This document shows positions 54,575 through 64,000 of a stretch of 64,000 bases of DNA, in pieces (position 1 is the stretch's first letter; every line of letters begins with the position of its first letter). The stretch covers positions 434,001-498,000 of the forward strand of contig NZ_BMEB01000003.1 of NCBI RefSeq assembly GCF_014636275.1. Direction: 5' to 3'. The DNA is from Cellulomonas carbonis. GTDB lineage: Bacteria > Actinomycetota > Actinomycetes > Actinomycetales > Cellulomonadaceae. The notes beneath the pieces are model-generated. The model saw only the letters and a program-made list of their open reading frames with translations, was not told where the DNA came from and made no database searches. The position numbers and the translations under genes were made by a program.

Positions 54575-54631
54575 GTCGTCCCCGGGGTGCGTCGTCGTCC
54601 CCGGGGTGCGTCGTCGTCCCCGGGGTGCGTC
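54575..54631. repeat. Three perfect 19-bp tandem repeats
   Basis: GTCGTCCCCGGGGTGCGTC occurs three times head to tail (54575, 54594, 54613) without mismatch. Each unit holds the palindrome CCCCGGGG. It lies between the groES terminator and the whiB 3' end, in a 319-nt region (54511-54829) without genes. Confidence 0.95.
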
Positions 54632-54716
54632 GCGACCCGGGCCTGGGAGCGGATGTCGTCGCAAGGGCCGTCGTGCGGAGTCGAACGGTCGTCCTGCGGC
54701 CGACCGGGTCCGCACA

Positions 54717-54746
54717 GGTGCCGGTGCCGGTGCCGGTGCTGGTGCC
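54717..54746. repeat. Five GGTGCC hexamer repeats
   Basis: Five tandem hexamers GGTGCC, the fourth reading GGTGCT. Short simple repeat in the same intergenic region. Confidence 0.9.
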
Positions 54747-54777
54747 GGCCCCGCGGCGTCCGGGTGCGCCCGGACGC

Positions 54778-54815
54778 GACGGAGCCCCGCGCACCGGGGT
54801 GCACGGGGCTCCGTC
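54778..54815 (-). terminator. Terminator of the whiB gene
   Basis: GACGGAGCCCCG (54778-54789) pairs with 54804-54815, with a further GCAC/GTGC inner stem after one mismatch. Just downstream of the whiB stop on the minus strand. Confidence 0.75.
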
Positions 54816-54829
54816 GGGGAACCGGAGGG

Positions 54830-55120
54830 TCAGCCCGCCTTGCGGAGGCGCTGCGCGAGGACCGCGGTGCGCTCCTCCTCCGAGAGGCCGCCCCACACGC
54901 CGTAGGGCTCGCGGACGGCGAGCGAGTGCTCGCGGCAGGCGTCGATGACCGGGCAGGTCGCGCAGACGGCCTTGGCGGCCTCCGCCCGACGACGACGCGC
55001 CGAGCCCCGCTCACCCTCCGGGTGGAAGAACAGCGTGGGGTCGGCCTCGCGGCACTTGCCCTCGTACTGCCACTCCCAGAGGTCCATCACCGGGCCGGGG
55101 AGCCGCGAGATCTCGGTCAT
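54830..55120 (-). CDS. WhiB-family iron-sulfur regulator (WhiB3/WhiD type)
   Basis: 96 aa from ATG 55120 with CAGGAGGA 4-6 nt upstream. The four Fe-S cysteines are C23, C53, C56 and C62 (C-x29-C-x2-C-x5-C). LPGPVMDLWEWQ, then FFHPEGERG, then EPYGVWGGLSEEERTAVL fits the WhiB3/WhiD branch and not WhiB1 or WhiB2. The protein binds sigma region 4 and DNA through the GVWGG turn and basic tail (RLRKAG, short here). In mycobacteria it links redox state and lipid metabolism; in Streptomyces WhiD acts in sporulation. Confidence 0.93.
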   Translation of the reverse strand: MTEISRLPGPVMDLWEWQYEGKCREADPTLFFHPEGERGSARRRRAEAAKAVCATCPVIDACREHSLAVREPYGVWGGLSEEERTAVLAQRLRKAG

Positions 55121-55196
55121 GTCGTCCTCCTGCGTGTCGAGCTGGTGGTCGGCGCCCGCCCGGTCCGTTCCGTCCGGGGCGCCGCGCGCTGTGCCC

Positions 55197-55225
55197 AACC
55201 TAGAACCGAGTCAGAAGTTGGTCAA
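55197..55225 (-). promoter_or_regulatory. whiB promoter
   Basis: Minus-strand TTGACC (55225-55220), 17-nt spacer, TAGGTT (55202-55197). Strong match; leader about 70 nt. The 442-nt gap 55121-55562 holds this promoter near one end and the next gene's -10 box at the other; I see nothing else firm in it. Confidence 0.75.
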
Positions 55226-55550
55226 CCCCCTCATTCACAGTTCTTCGGAGTCGTTCGGGTGAGTGCTGCGCTCCTGGGCCAGGGACGAAGGCCCCACTCG
55301 GTCGCCGCGCCCGGATGGCGCGGTCGTGACGCGTTTGCCCGATCCCGTGAACAAGGACCGTCCTGCGTCCGTGGTGCGGGGCGCCCGATGGGCCCGACCG
55401 GAGCCGCGTCGGCCGGACGTCCCCGGGGGAGAGCGCCGGAGCGGTCGCACGGTCGCCCCGCACCGCCGTGACGTTCCTGGACCGCGCCAGTCGGCGCGAC
55501 CGCGGCGCGCCGACGCGTCCGTGAAGTGGCGGATCGCGCCAGTTCCCGGG

Positions 55551-55556
55551 CAGAAT
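55551..55556 (+). promoter_or_regulatory. -10 box of the MerR-type gene
   Basis: CAGAAT, then CGCTCC (6 nt), then ATG 55563. Leaderless. Confidence 0.5.
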
Positions 55557-55562
55557 CGCTCC

Positions 55563-56657
55563 ATGGCCAGGTCAGGGTCTGCCGGGGCGCAGGCCCGCCG
55601 TCCGCCCGACCGTCCGGGACCCGACCCGGACGCCCCAGCCCGGCGCCCCGCCGTGCCGTTGACCGTCGCTCCGGAGCCCGGGGGACCAGCCCGAGGAGGT
55701 GTCGAGACGGAACCCGCCGCGTCCGGCCCCTCCCTGACCGTCGCCGCGGTCGCCCGTCGGCTCGGTGTCGCCCCGGCGACGCTGCGCACCTGGGACCGCC
55801 GCTACGGGCTGGGTCCGTCCGAGCACCTCGCGGGCGCACACCGTCGCTACTCCGCGACCGACGTGTCGCGGCTCCTCGTGATGCGCCGGCTGACGCTCGA
55901 GGGTGTCGCCCCTGCCGAGGCCGCGCGCGCCGCGCTGTCCGCCGACCCGGCGTCGGACGCGGTCGCCGGTGCGGGGCCGCGCGGACCCTCGGTGAGCCAG
56001 GTCGTCGACGCCTACACCGACGCGGTGCCGATGGCCGCCGACCCTCCCGCGCTCGTCGCGGCCGCGGGCCACTTCGACAACGCCGCCGTCCGGTGGATGC
56101 TCTCGCGCGTCCACCCGCGGGACCCCGTCGCGTGGTGGACCGACCTCGTCGACCCGGCGCTGCGGACGCTCGTCGGACGCGTGACCCTCGAGGGTCCGGG
56201 CGAGCACGCGGCGCCCGCGCTGACCGCCGCCGCGTTCGCCGAGCTGCGCAGCCGCGCCGCCGCGTCGGCCGCCCGCACGCCCGCGCTCGACGACCGCGCG
56301 ACGGTCCTCGCGCTCAGCGCCGGCCGTGGCACGGAGCTGCTCGTCCACGTCGTCGCGACCGCGCTGCAGGAGCGCGGCGTGCGCGTGCGCGTCCTGTCGT
56401 CGTCGAGCCCGCGCGCCGCGGTCGAGGCGCTCTCCCGGCTCCGGCCCGACGCCGTCCTCGTGCAGGTGGGCCCCGACGAGGCGGACCGGCCCGCAGCCGT
56501 CGAGGCCGTCCGCAGCGTCGTCGAGGCCGACGAGGACGTGCCGGTCTTCGTGCACGGGGACGGGGTGCAGGGCCTCGACCTGCCCGTCGCCGCGACCGTC
56601 CACCGCATCCGGACGCTCACCGGTACGCTCCACGAGCTCCTCGCGACGGTGACCTGA
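55563..56657 (+). CDS. MerR-family regulator with degenerate cobalamin-type domain
   Basis: 364 aa. After a 55-residue Pro/Arg-rich start, residues 57-125 form a MerR helix-turn-helix (LTVAAVARRLGVAPATLRTWDRRYGLGPSEHLAGAHRRYS). Residues about 145-235 look like the helical cap and 245-360 like the Rossmann fold of LitR/CarH-type photoreceptors. The cobalamin marks are damaged: the cap keeps E214-H215 but the Trp of the W-x9-EH motif is V204, and the DxHxxG loop is absent (ALSAGRGTELLVHVVATAL in its place). It probably no longer binds B12. Confidence 0.82.
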   Translation: MARSGSAGAQARRPPDRPGPDPDAPARRPAVPLTVAPEPGGPARGGVETEPAASGPSLTVAAVARRLGVAPATLRTWDRRYGLGPSEHLAGAHRRYSATDVSRLLVMRRLTLEGVAPAEAARAALSADPASDAVAGAGPRGPSVSQVVDAYTDAVPMAADPPALVAAAGHFDNAAVRWMLSRVHPRDPVAWWTDLVDPALRTLVGRVTLEGPGEHAAPALTAAAFAELRSRAAASAARTPALDDRATVLALSAGRGTELLVHVVATALQERGVRVRVLSSSSPRAAVEALSRLRPDAVLVQVGPDEADRPAAVEAVRSVVEADEDVPVFVHGDGVQGLDLPVAATVHRIRTLTGTLHELLATVT

Positions 56658-56758
56658 CCTCGTCGGCCGGCGCCCGGGCGGCACCCGGTCGGCGCCCGAC
56701 GGGGCCCGTCCGGCGCCGACGGCAGCCGGACGGCACCGCCGCCGTCGGGCACCCTCGT

Positions 56759-56790
56759 CCGGACAAGTCGTGCGTTCACCGGACGAGTCG
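56759..56790. repeat. Direct repeats upstream of the BldM-like gene
   Basis: CCGGACAAGTCG (56759-56770) and CCGGACGAGTCG (56779-56790), 20 nt apart and so on nearly the same helix face. GTTCACC also occurs twice, at 56774 and 56805. Possible binding sites for a regulator; the gap 56658-56913 shows no clear -35/-10 pair. Confidence 0.4.
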
Positions 56791-56913
56791 GTCGATCCGC
56801 GTCAGTTCACCCGCGTCGAGGACTCACGCCGGTGGTCGTGGCTGTCGATGAGATCCCTGCGCGGCGAGGGCCCGCGCCCCGGCTGCGGCCGGTGCTGTGA
56901 GGAAGGAGGGCCG

Positions 56914-59964
<3,051 letters not shown>

Positions 59965-59994
59965 GCGGCACCACGCCCCGGTGAGCGCCGTCGC

Positions 59995-60720
59995 TCAGGC
60001 CCCGACGAGCACGTCCTCGAGGACGCGCATGGGCCACGAGCCCTCGGCGCCGGGACCCGGCAGGCCCTGCTCGGCGCGCCAGAGGTTGTACCCCGCAGCC
60101 CAGCGGCGGTGCGCGGCGACCTGGCGCTCGTGCAGGACGTCGAGGTCGGTCTCGGCGAGCTCGGGGAAGCAGCGTGCGAGGGCGCCGAGCACGTCCAGGG
60201 TCGCCCGGACGTCGACGTCGGCGGTGTGCAGCCTGTCCTCCTGCTCGACCTCGTAGTGCGCGCACAGGTCGCCGAGGCGGCGCTTGCCGCGGCGGTAGCG
60301 GTCGAACGCGCGGTCCAGCACGAGCGGGTCGAGGACCACGCGGACGTCGCGCGCGATGCGGTCGGCGAGCGTCGGGAGGGCGTGGCGACGCAGCTCGGCG
60401 TCGAGCAGCGAGAGGTCGAACGACGCGTTGAAGGCGACGACCGGCTCCCCGCGCAGCAGCGCGTCGGCGAGCATCCCCGCGATCTGGTCGAGCGCACCGC
60501 GCGGCGGACGGCCGTGACGCCGCGCGTGGTCCGTCGTGATCCCGTGGATCGCGGCGGCCGCCTCGGGGATCTCGACACCCGGGTCGATGAGCCAGGACGT
60601 GACCGTCGTCGTCGTCCCCTCACGGTGCACGAGCGCCGCCGTGACGATGCGGTCCGTGCCGACGTCGACCCCCGTCGTCTCCGTGTCGAACCCCATGACC
60701 GGCCCGTCGACCCAGCCCAT
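59995..60720 (-). CDS. DEDDh 3'-5' exonuclease (DnaQ-like)
   Basis: 241 aa from ATG 60720 with GGAGGTGG upstream. Exo I has D12 and E14 (GFDTETTG); Exo II lies in AFNASFDLSLLDAELRR; Exo III is HTADVDVRATLDVLG with the catalytic His and Asp. This fits single-domain DnaQ-like exonucleases; a proofreading role is not implied because no polymerase is near. The C-terminus WRAEQGLPGPGAEGSWPMR is typical of an actinobacterial group. Convergent with the phosphatase gene. Confidence 0.9.
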   Translation of the reverse strand: MGWVDGPVMGFDTETTGVDVGTDRIVTAALVHREGTTTTVTSWLIDPGVEIPEAAAAIHGITTDHARRHGRPPRGALDQIAGMLADALLRGEPVVAFNASFDLSLLDAELRRHALPTLADRIARDVRVVLDPLVLDRAFDRYRRGKRRLGDLCAHYEVEQEDRLHTADVDVRATLDVLGALARCFPELAETDLDVLHERQVAAHRRWAAGYNLWRAEQGLPGPGAEGSWPMRVLEDVLVGA

Positions 60721-60783
60721 GCGACCACCTCCGTCGCCCGCACTGTGCCAGCGGGCACCGACAGGCCGGTGGTGCCGCGCCGG

Positions 60784-60789
60784 TAGCCT
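60784..60789 (+). promoter_or_regulatory. -10 box of guaB3
   Basis: TAGCCT, then GTGCGC (6 nt), then GTG 60796. The spacing favours 60796 over the GTG at 60790. Confidence 0.55.
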
Positions 60790-60795
60790 GTGCGC

Positions 60796-61920
60796 GTGAG
60801 CAACGAGATCGAGATCGGCCGTGGCAAGCGCGGTCGTCGCGCGTACTCCTTCGACGACGTGGCCGTGGTGCCCTCGCGCCGCACGCGCGACCCGGAGGAG
60901 GTGTCGACGGCCTGGCAGATCGACGCGTACCACTTCGACCTGCCGATCGTCGCCGCGCCGATGGACTCGGTCATGAGCCCCGCGACGGCGATCGCGGTCG
61001 GCCGGCTGGGCGGGCTGGGCGTGCTCGACCTCGAGGGCCTGTGGACGCGGTACGAGGACCCGACCCCGCTGCTCGACGAGATCGCGGACCTGGCGCCCGA
61101 CGTCGCGACGGCACGCATGCAGGACATCTACGCGGCGCCGATCCAGCCGGAGCTCATCACCGAGCGGCTCAAGGAGGTCCGTGACGCGGGCGTCACGGTC
61201 GCCGGTGCGCTCTCGCCGCAGCGGACGCAGCAGCTGTGGCGCACGGTGGTCGACGCGGGCGTCGACCTGTTCGTCATCCGCGGGACGACGGTCTCGGCCG
61301 AGCACGTCTCCGGCGTCGCGGAGCCGCTCAACCTCAAGCGGTTCATCTACGAGCTCGACGTGCCCGTCGTCGTCGGCGGCGCCTCGACGTACACCGCGGC
61401 CCTGCACCTCATGCGGACGGGTGCCGCGGGCGTCCTCGTGGGCTTCGGCGGCGGCGCCGCGCACACGACCCGGACGACGCTCGGCATCCACGCCCCGATG
61501 GCGACCGCGGTCGCCGACGTCGCCGCGGCGCGGCGCGACTACCTCGACGAGTCGGGCGGCCGCTACGTCCACGTGATCGCCGACGGCGGCGTCGGGCGGT
61601 CCGGGGACCTCGTCAAGGCCGTCGCGTGCGGCGCCGACGCCGTGATGCTCGGGGCCGCGCTCGCGCGGGCCGCCGAGGCGCCGGGGCAGGGCTGGCACTG
61701 GGGTCCCGAGGCGCACCACCCGCAGCTGCCGCGCGGCGAGCGCGTCGAGGTCGGCACCGCGGGGACGCTCGAGGAGATCCTCTTCGGGCCGGGCCGTCAG
61801 GCCGACGGGACGCTCAACCTCGTCGGTGCGCTGCGCCGCGCGCTCGCGACGACGGGGTACTCGGACCTCAAGGAGTTCCAGCGCGTCGAGGTCGTCGTCT
61901 CGCCCTACCAGCCGCGCTGA
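60796..61920 (+). CDS. guaB3: GuaB3 family IMP dehydrogenase-related protein
   Basis: 374 aa TIM barrel without CBS domains: SFDDVAVVPSRRTRDPEEVST, PMDSVMSPATAIAVGRLGGLGVLDLEG, VHVIADGGVGRSGDLVKAVACGADAVMLGAALARA. The active-site segment is IRGTTVSAEHVSG, without the Cys that GuaB has in GSICTT. The family accompanies guaB in actinobacteria; its activity there is unsettled and it may be regulatory. Divergent from the exonuclease. Confidence 0.95.
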   Translation: MSNEIEIGRGKRGRRAYSFDDVAVVPSRRTRDPEEVSTAWQIDAYHFDLPIVAAPMDSVMSPATAIAVGRLGGLGVLDLEGLWTRYEDPTPLLDEIADLAPDVATARMQDIYAAPIQPELITERLKEVRDAGVTVAGALSPQRTQQLWRTVVDAGVDLFVIRGTTVSAEHVSGVAEPLNLKRFIYELDVPVVVGGASTYTAALHLMRTGAAGVLVGFGGGAAHTTRTTLGIHAPMATAVADVAAARRDYLDESGGRYVHVIADGGVGRSGDLVKAVACGADAVMLGAALARAAEAPGQGWHWGPEAHHPQLPRGERVEVGTAGTLEEILFGPGRQADGTLNLVGALRRALATTGYSDLKEFQRVEVVVSPYQPR

Positions 61921-61968
61921 GCCGCGGCCGCGGCTCACCCCCGTCGGGCAGCCGCTGCACACCACACC

Positions 61969-61998
61969 CGCCCCGTCGTCCTGCCGGACGGCGGGGCG
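61969..61998 (+). terminator. Terminator after guaB3
   Basis: CGCCCCGTCGTCC (61969-61981) pairs with GGACGGCGGGGCG (61986-61998), with one G-U pair and a 4-nt loop TGCC. Confidence 0.78.
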
Positions 61999-62144
61999 TC
62001 GTGCTGGGCGCCGGGGCGGGCTCCGTGCGCGGCGTCAGGCCGGCCGGGCCGAACCATGGACATACCGTGATCATCCGGACACAGTGGGTCGGATCGGTCA
62101 CCCAACCCCCTGGGTGGCCGGCTCAGTTCTCGAGGAGGAGAACG

Positions 62145-63263
62145 ATGAGGCACCTGCGACCCACGTCAGCCACTGCCGCCACGACCGCAGCCGCCGCGCT
62201 GCTGCTCGCCGGCGCCACCTCCGCCGCGGCGGACCCACCCCCCGGCATCCCCCCGGCGCACGCTGCGAGCAGCCCGCAGACGGTGGTCGACGGTCTCGCC
62301 GGGCCGCTGTCCTTCGACGTCACGCCCGACGGCACGGTGTACGTCGGCCAGGCCTTCGCGGGGCTCGTGACGCGCGTCTCGCGGACGGGTGAGCGCACGG
62401 ACCTCGTCGCGACCGAGGGCGCGGGCGTCGGCGCGGTGTCGTACTCCCGCGGCACGCTGACGTGGGCCGAGCGGACGGACGAGGACTTCGTCGTGACGTC
62501 CGCGGTCCTCGTCCGGCGCGCGGCCGACGGCTCCGAGCAGACCGTCGACGTCCTCGCGTACGAGGCGGGCGCGAACCCGGACCAGGGCAACACGTACGGC
62601 ATCCAGGGGCTCTCCGAGGAGTGCGCGGCGAGCCTGCCGCCCGAGGTCGCCCCCTTCCTCCTGCCGTACACGGGCCAGGTGGACTCGAACCCCTACGCGT
62701 CGGTCACGGTCGGCGGGACGACGTACGTCGCCGACGCCGGCGCCAACGCGGTCCTCGCGGTGTCGGCCGACGGCGAGGTCTCCACGGCGGCGGTGCTCCC
62801 GCCCGTCCCGATCGAGATCACCGCAGGCTTCGCGGAGTCCTTCGGGCTGGACGCGTGCGTCGTCGGGCTCGAGTACTGGGCCGAGCCGGTCCCGACGGAC
62901 GTCGAGGTCGGCCGGCACGGGGTGCTCTACGTGTCCTCGCTGCCCGGCGGGCCCGAGGACGGGAGCCTCGGGGCCAACGGCGGCGTGTTCACCGTCGACC
63001 CGCGCACGGGCGACGTCGACCTGGTCCACCGCGGGTTCCTCGGTGCGACCGACCTCGCCGTCGCACCCGACGGGACCGTGTACGTGACCGAGTTGTTCGG
63101 CGGGCGGCTCTCGGCGATCACGCGGACGGGCGAGGTCCGGACGGTGGCCGAGCTCACCGAGCCGGCGGCCGTCGAGTGGCAGCGCGGACGTCTGTACGTC
63201 GCGACCGGCGCGTTCGGCGACGGCTCGATCGTGACGATGATGCCGGCCCGCCCGGCGAGCTGA
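62145..63263 (+). CDS. Secreted ScyD/ScyE family protein
   Basis: 372 aa from ATG 62145, with CGAGGAGGAG upstream. A signal peptide (basic start, then TAAAALLLAGATSAAA, cleavage near ADPPPG) sends it out of the cell. The mature part is a beta-propeller-like chain of repeats: GTVYVGQAFAGLVTRVSRTGER, TTYVADAGANAVLAVSADGEVS, GVLYVSSLPGG, GTVYVTELFGGRLSAITRTGEV. It matches the ScyD/ScyE family named from cyanobacterial scytonemin genes; here nothing links it to pigment. A possible -10 TACCGT lies at 62063-62068. Confidence 0.88.
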   Translation: MRHLRPTSATAATTAAAALLLAGATSAAADPPPGIPPAHAASSPQTVVDGLAGPLSFDVTPDGTVYVGQAFAGLVTRVSRTGERTDLVATEGAGVGAVSYSRGTLTWAERTDEDFVVTSAVLVRRAADGSEQTVDVLAYEAGANPDQGNTYGIQGLSEECAASLPPEVAPFLLPYTGQVDSNPYASVTVGGTTYVADAGANAVLAVSADGEVSTAAVLPPVPIEITAGFAESFGLDACVVGLEYWAEPVPTDVEVGRHGVLYVSSLPGGPEDGSLGANGGVFTVDPRTGDVDLVHRGFLGATDLAVAPDGTVYVTELFGGRLSAITRTGEVRTVAELTEPAAVEWQRGRLYVATGAFGDGSIVTMMPARPAS

Positions 63264-63301
63264 CGGCGCGCCGTCCGGCCCGCCGGGCGGCGCCCGACCA
63301 C

Positions 63302-63344
63302 CGCCGACGCCCCGCGTCCCTCCGAGGGTCGCGGGGCGTCGGCG
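63302..63344 (+). terminator. Terminator after the ScyD/ScyE gene
   Basis: CGCCGACGCCCCGCG (63302-63316) pairs perfectly with 63330-63344; a small CCCT/AGGG stem caps the loop. The 407-nt gap 63264-63670 holds this hairpin, then about 200 nt without visible signal, then the promoter below. Confidence 0.85.
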
Positions 63345-63547
63345 TGCCCGCCCCGACGTCGCGGGTCCCGCCCCGCAGGGCGCGGCGGCACCCGCGCCCG
63401 GCGGTCCGTGCCGGCCATTGCGCCCAGGCCGCCAGGGGCGTTCAGTGGAGCAGGGGCGGCTGCGGACGAGGCCGTCACGTGGCGGGCTCGACGGTCGGCC
63501 GCCGGCCGTCGCGGCCGGACCGGGACCTCCGTCCCCCTTCGCAGGTC

Positions 63548-63586
63548 TTGACGCCGGGCAGAATCAGAACTAAACAAAGCCAAAGC
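63548..63586 (+). promoter_or_regulatory. Promoter and candidate operator of the DeoR-type gene
   Basis: TTGACG (63548-63553), 17-nt spacer, TAAACA (63571-63576), in an A-rich island unlike the surrounding GC-rich DNA. CAAAGC is repeated in tandem at 63575-63580 and 63581-63586, followed by GCAAAC. Short direct repeats of this kind are common operators for DeoR-family sugar regulators, so autoregulation is likely. Confidence 0.5.
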
Positions 63587-63670
63587 AACATGCAAACGGA
63601 CACGGTGCGGTGCCGGTGACGGGCCGCCCTCGGGGGAGAGGCCTCTCCCCGCCGATCGGACGGAGCCGGT

Positions 63671-64000
63671 GTGTACGCGACGGAGCGGCAGCAGCAGATC
63701 CTCGGGATCGCTCGCGAGGCGGGACGGGTCGAGGTGAAGGACCTCGCCGAGCAGCTCGACGTCACGCCGGAGACCGTGCGCCGCGACCTGACCTCGCTCG
63801 AGCGCCTCGGTCTCGTCCGGCGCATGCACGGCGGAGCGATCCCGGTCGAGCGGCTGGGCTTCGAGCCGGGGATCGCCGACCGCGAGAGCGTCCACGCGGC
63901 CGAGAAGGAGCGCATCGCCAAGCGCGCGCTCGACGAGCTGCCCGAGGAGGGCTCGATCCTCCTCGACGCGGGGACGACGACGGTGCGCCTCGCCGAGATG
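63671..64000 (+). CDS. DeoR/GlpR family regulator, 5' part
   Basis: The first 110 codons are present and the gene runs off the window. GTG 63671 with GGAG 5 nt upstream gives VYATERQQQILGIAREAGRV, then KDLAEQLDVTPETVRRDLTSLERLGLVRRMHGGAIP, the DeoR winged helix. LDAGTTTVRLAEM begins the sugar-phosphate sensing domain. The wording, especially VERLGFEPGI, resembles regulators of fructose PTS operons (fruR-fruK-fruA), so fruK or PTS genes may follow outside the window. Confidence 0.9.
   Translation, partial: MYATERQQQILGIAREAGRVEVKDLAEQLDVTPETVRRDLTSLERLGLVRRMHGGAIPVERLGFEPGIADRESVHAAEKERIAKRALDELPEEGSILLDAGTTTVRLAEM

Noticed and set aside
61236..62144. Long N-terminal extension of the ScyD/ScyE protein through guaB3.
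   Set aside because: The signal peptide and Shine-Dalgarno site at ATG 62145 define the start.

Overview
The window is chromosomal DNA of very high G+C content with strong G/C bias at third codon positions. Operon orders, WhiB and BldM-type regulators, a zinc-type S14 (rpsN), GTG/TTG starts and many leaderless promoters place it in the Actinomycetota. My best guess is a Micrococcales member close to Cellulomonas, from protein wording I recognise and not from a search. I see no rRNA, tRNA, CRISPR array, insertion sequence, prophage or other mobile DNA. This is core housekeeping sequence and I found no clearly new biological system; the notable items are regulatory and a few degenerate proteins.

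Positions 1-13,110 carry rplL, rpoB, rpoC, then the str operon rpsL-rpsG-fusA-tuf. Positions 13,178-29,661 carry S10, spc and alpha type clusters in one direction: rpsJ-rplCDWB-rpsS-rplV-rpsC-rplP-rpmC-rpsQ, rplNXE-rpsNH-rplFR-rpsE-rpmD-rplO, secY-adk-map-infA-rpmJ-rpsM-rpsK, rpoA-rplQ. rpsD is not between rpsK and rpoA. Strong hairpins split the long cluster after rpsQ, rplO, rpsK and rplQ.

Positions 29,700-42,500 mix small transcription units: an alpha/beta hydrolase, a ROK-family kinase gene broken by a frameshift, truA, a DUF5709 protein, an ABC-F ATPase, rplM-rpsI, glmM-def, a DedA membrane protein, coaA, glmS and acpS. Positions 42,483-48,775 hold an F420-type oxidoreductase, the NAD(P)HX repair enzyme nnr, a P-loop kinase, alr, and tsaE-tsaB-rimI. 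tsaD follows after a divergent PadR/HAAS-domain pair. TsaB, TsaD and TsaE belong to the pathway for the t6A tRNA modification; GlmS, GlmM and Alr supply cell-wall precursors.

Positions 50,938-64,000 hold an anchored or secreted protein of unknown function, a YbdK-type ligase with a methyltransferase, groES behind a CIRCE/HrcA operator, a WhiB3/WhiD-type iron-sulfur regulator, a MerR regulator with a degenerate cobalamin-type domain, a BldM-like response regulator with a degraded phosphorylation pocket, guaB, an inositol-monophosphatase-family enzyme, a DEDDh exonuclease, guaB3, a secreted ScyD/ScyE-type protein and the 5' part of a DeoR regulator. The order alr-tsaE-tsaB-rimI-tsaD-groES-whiB-(bldM)-guaB-guaB3 is, from memory, shared with Mycobacterium and partly with Streptomyces.

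Two initiation styles coexist. Translation-machinery operons use Shine-Dalgarno sites and long leaders, two of which share a 26-nt hairpin element. About 15 single-gene promoters place a nAnnnT -10 box 6-7 nt before an ATG/GTG, which predicts leaderless mRNAs.
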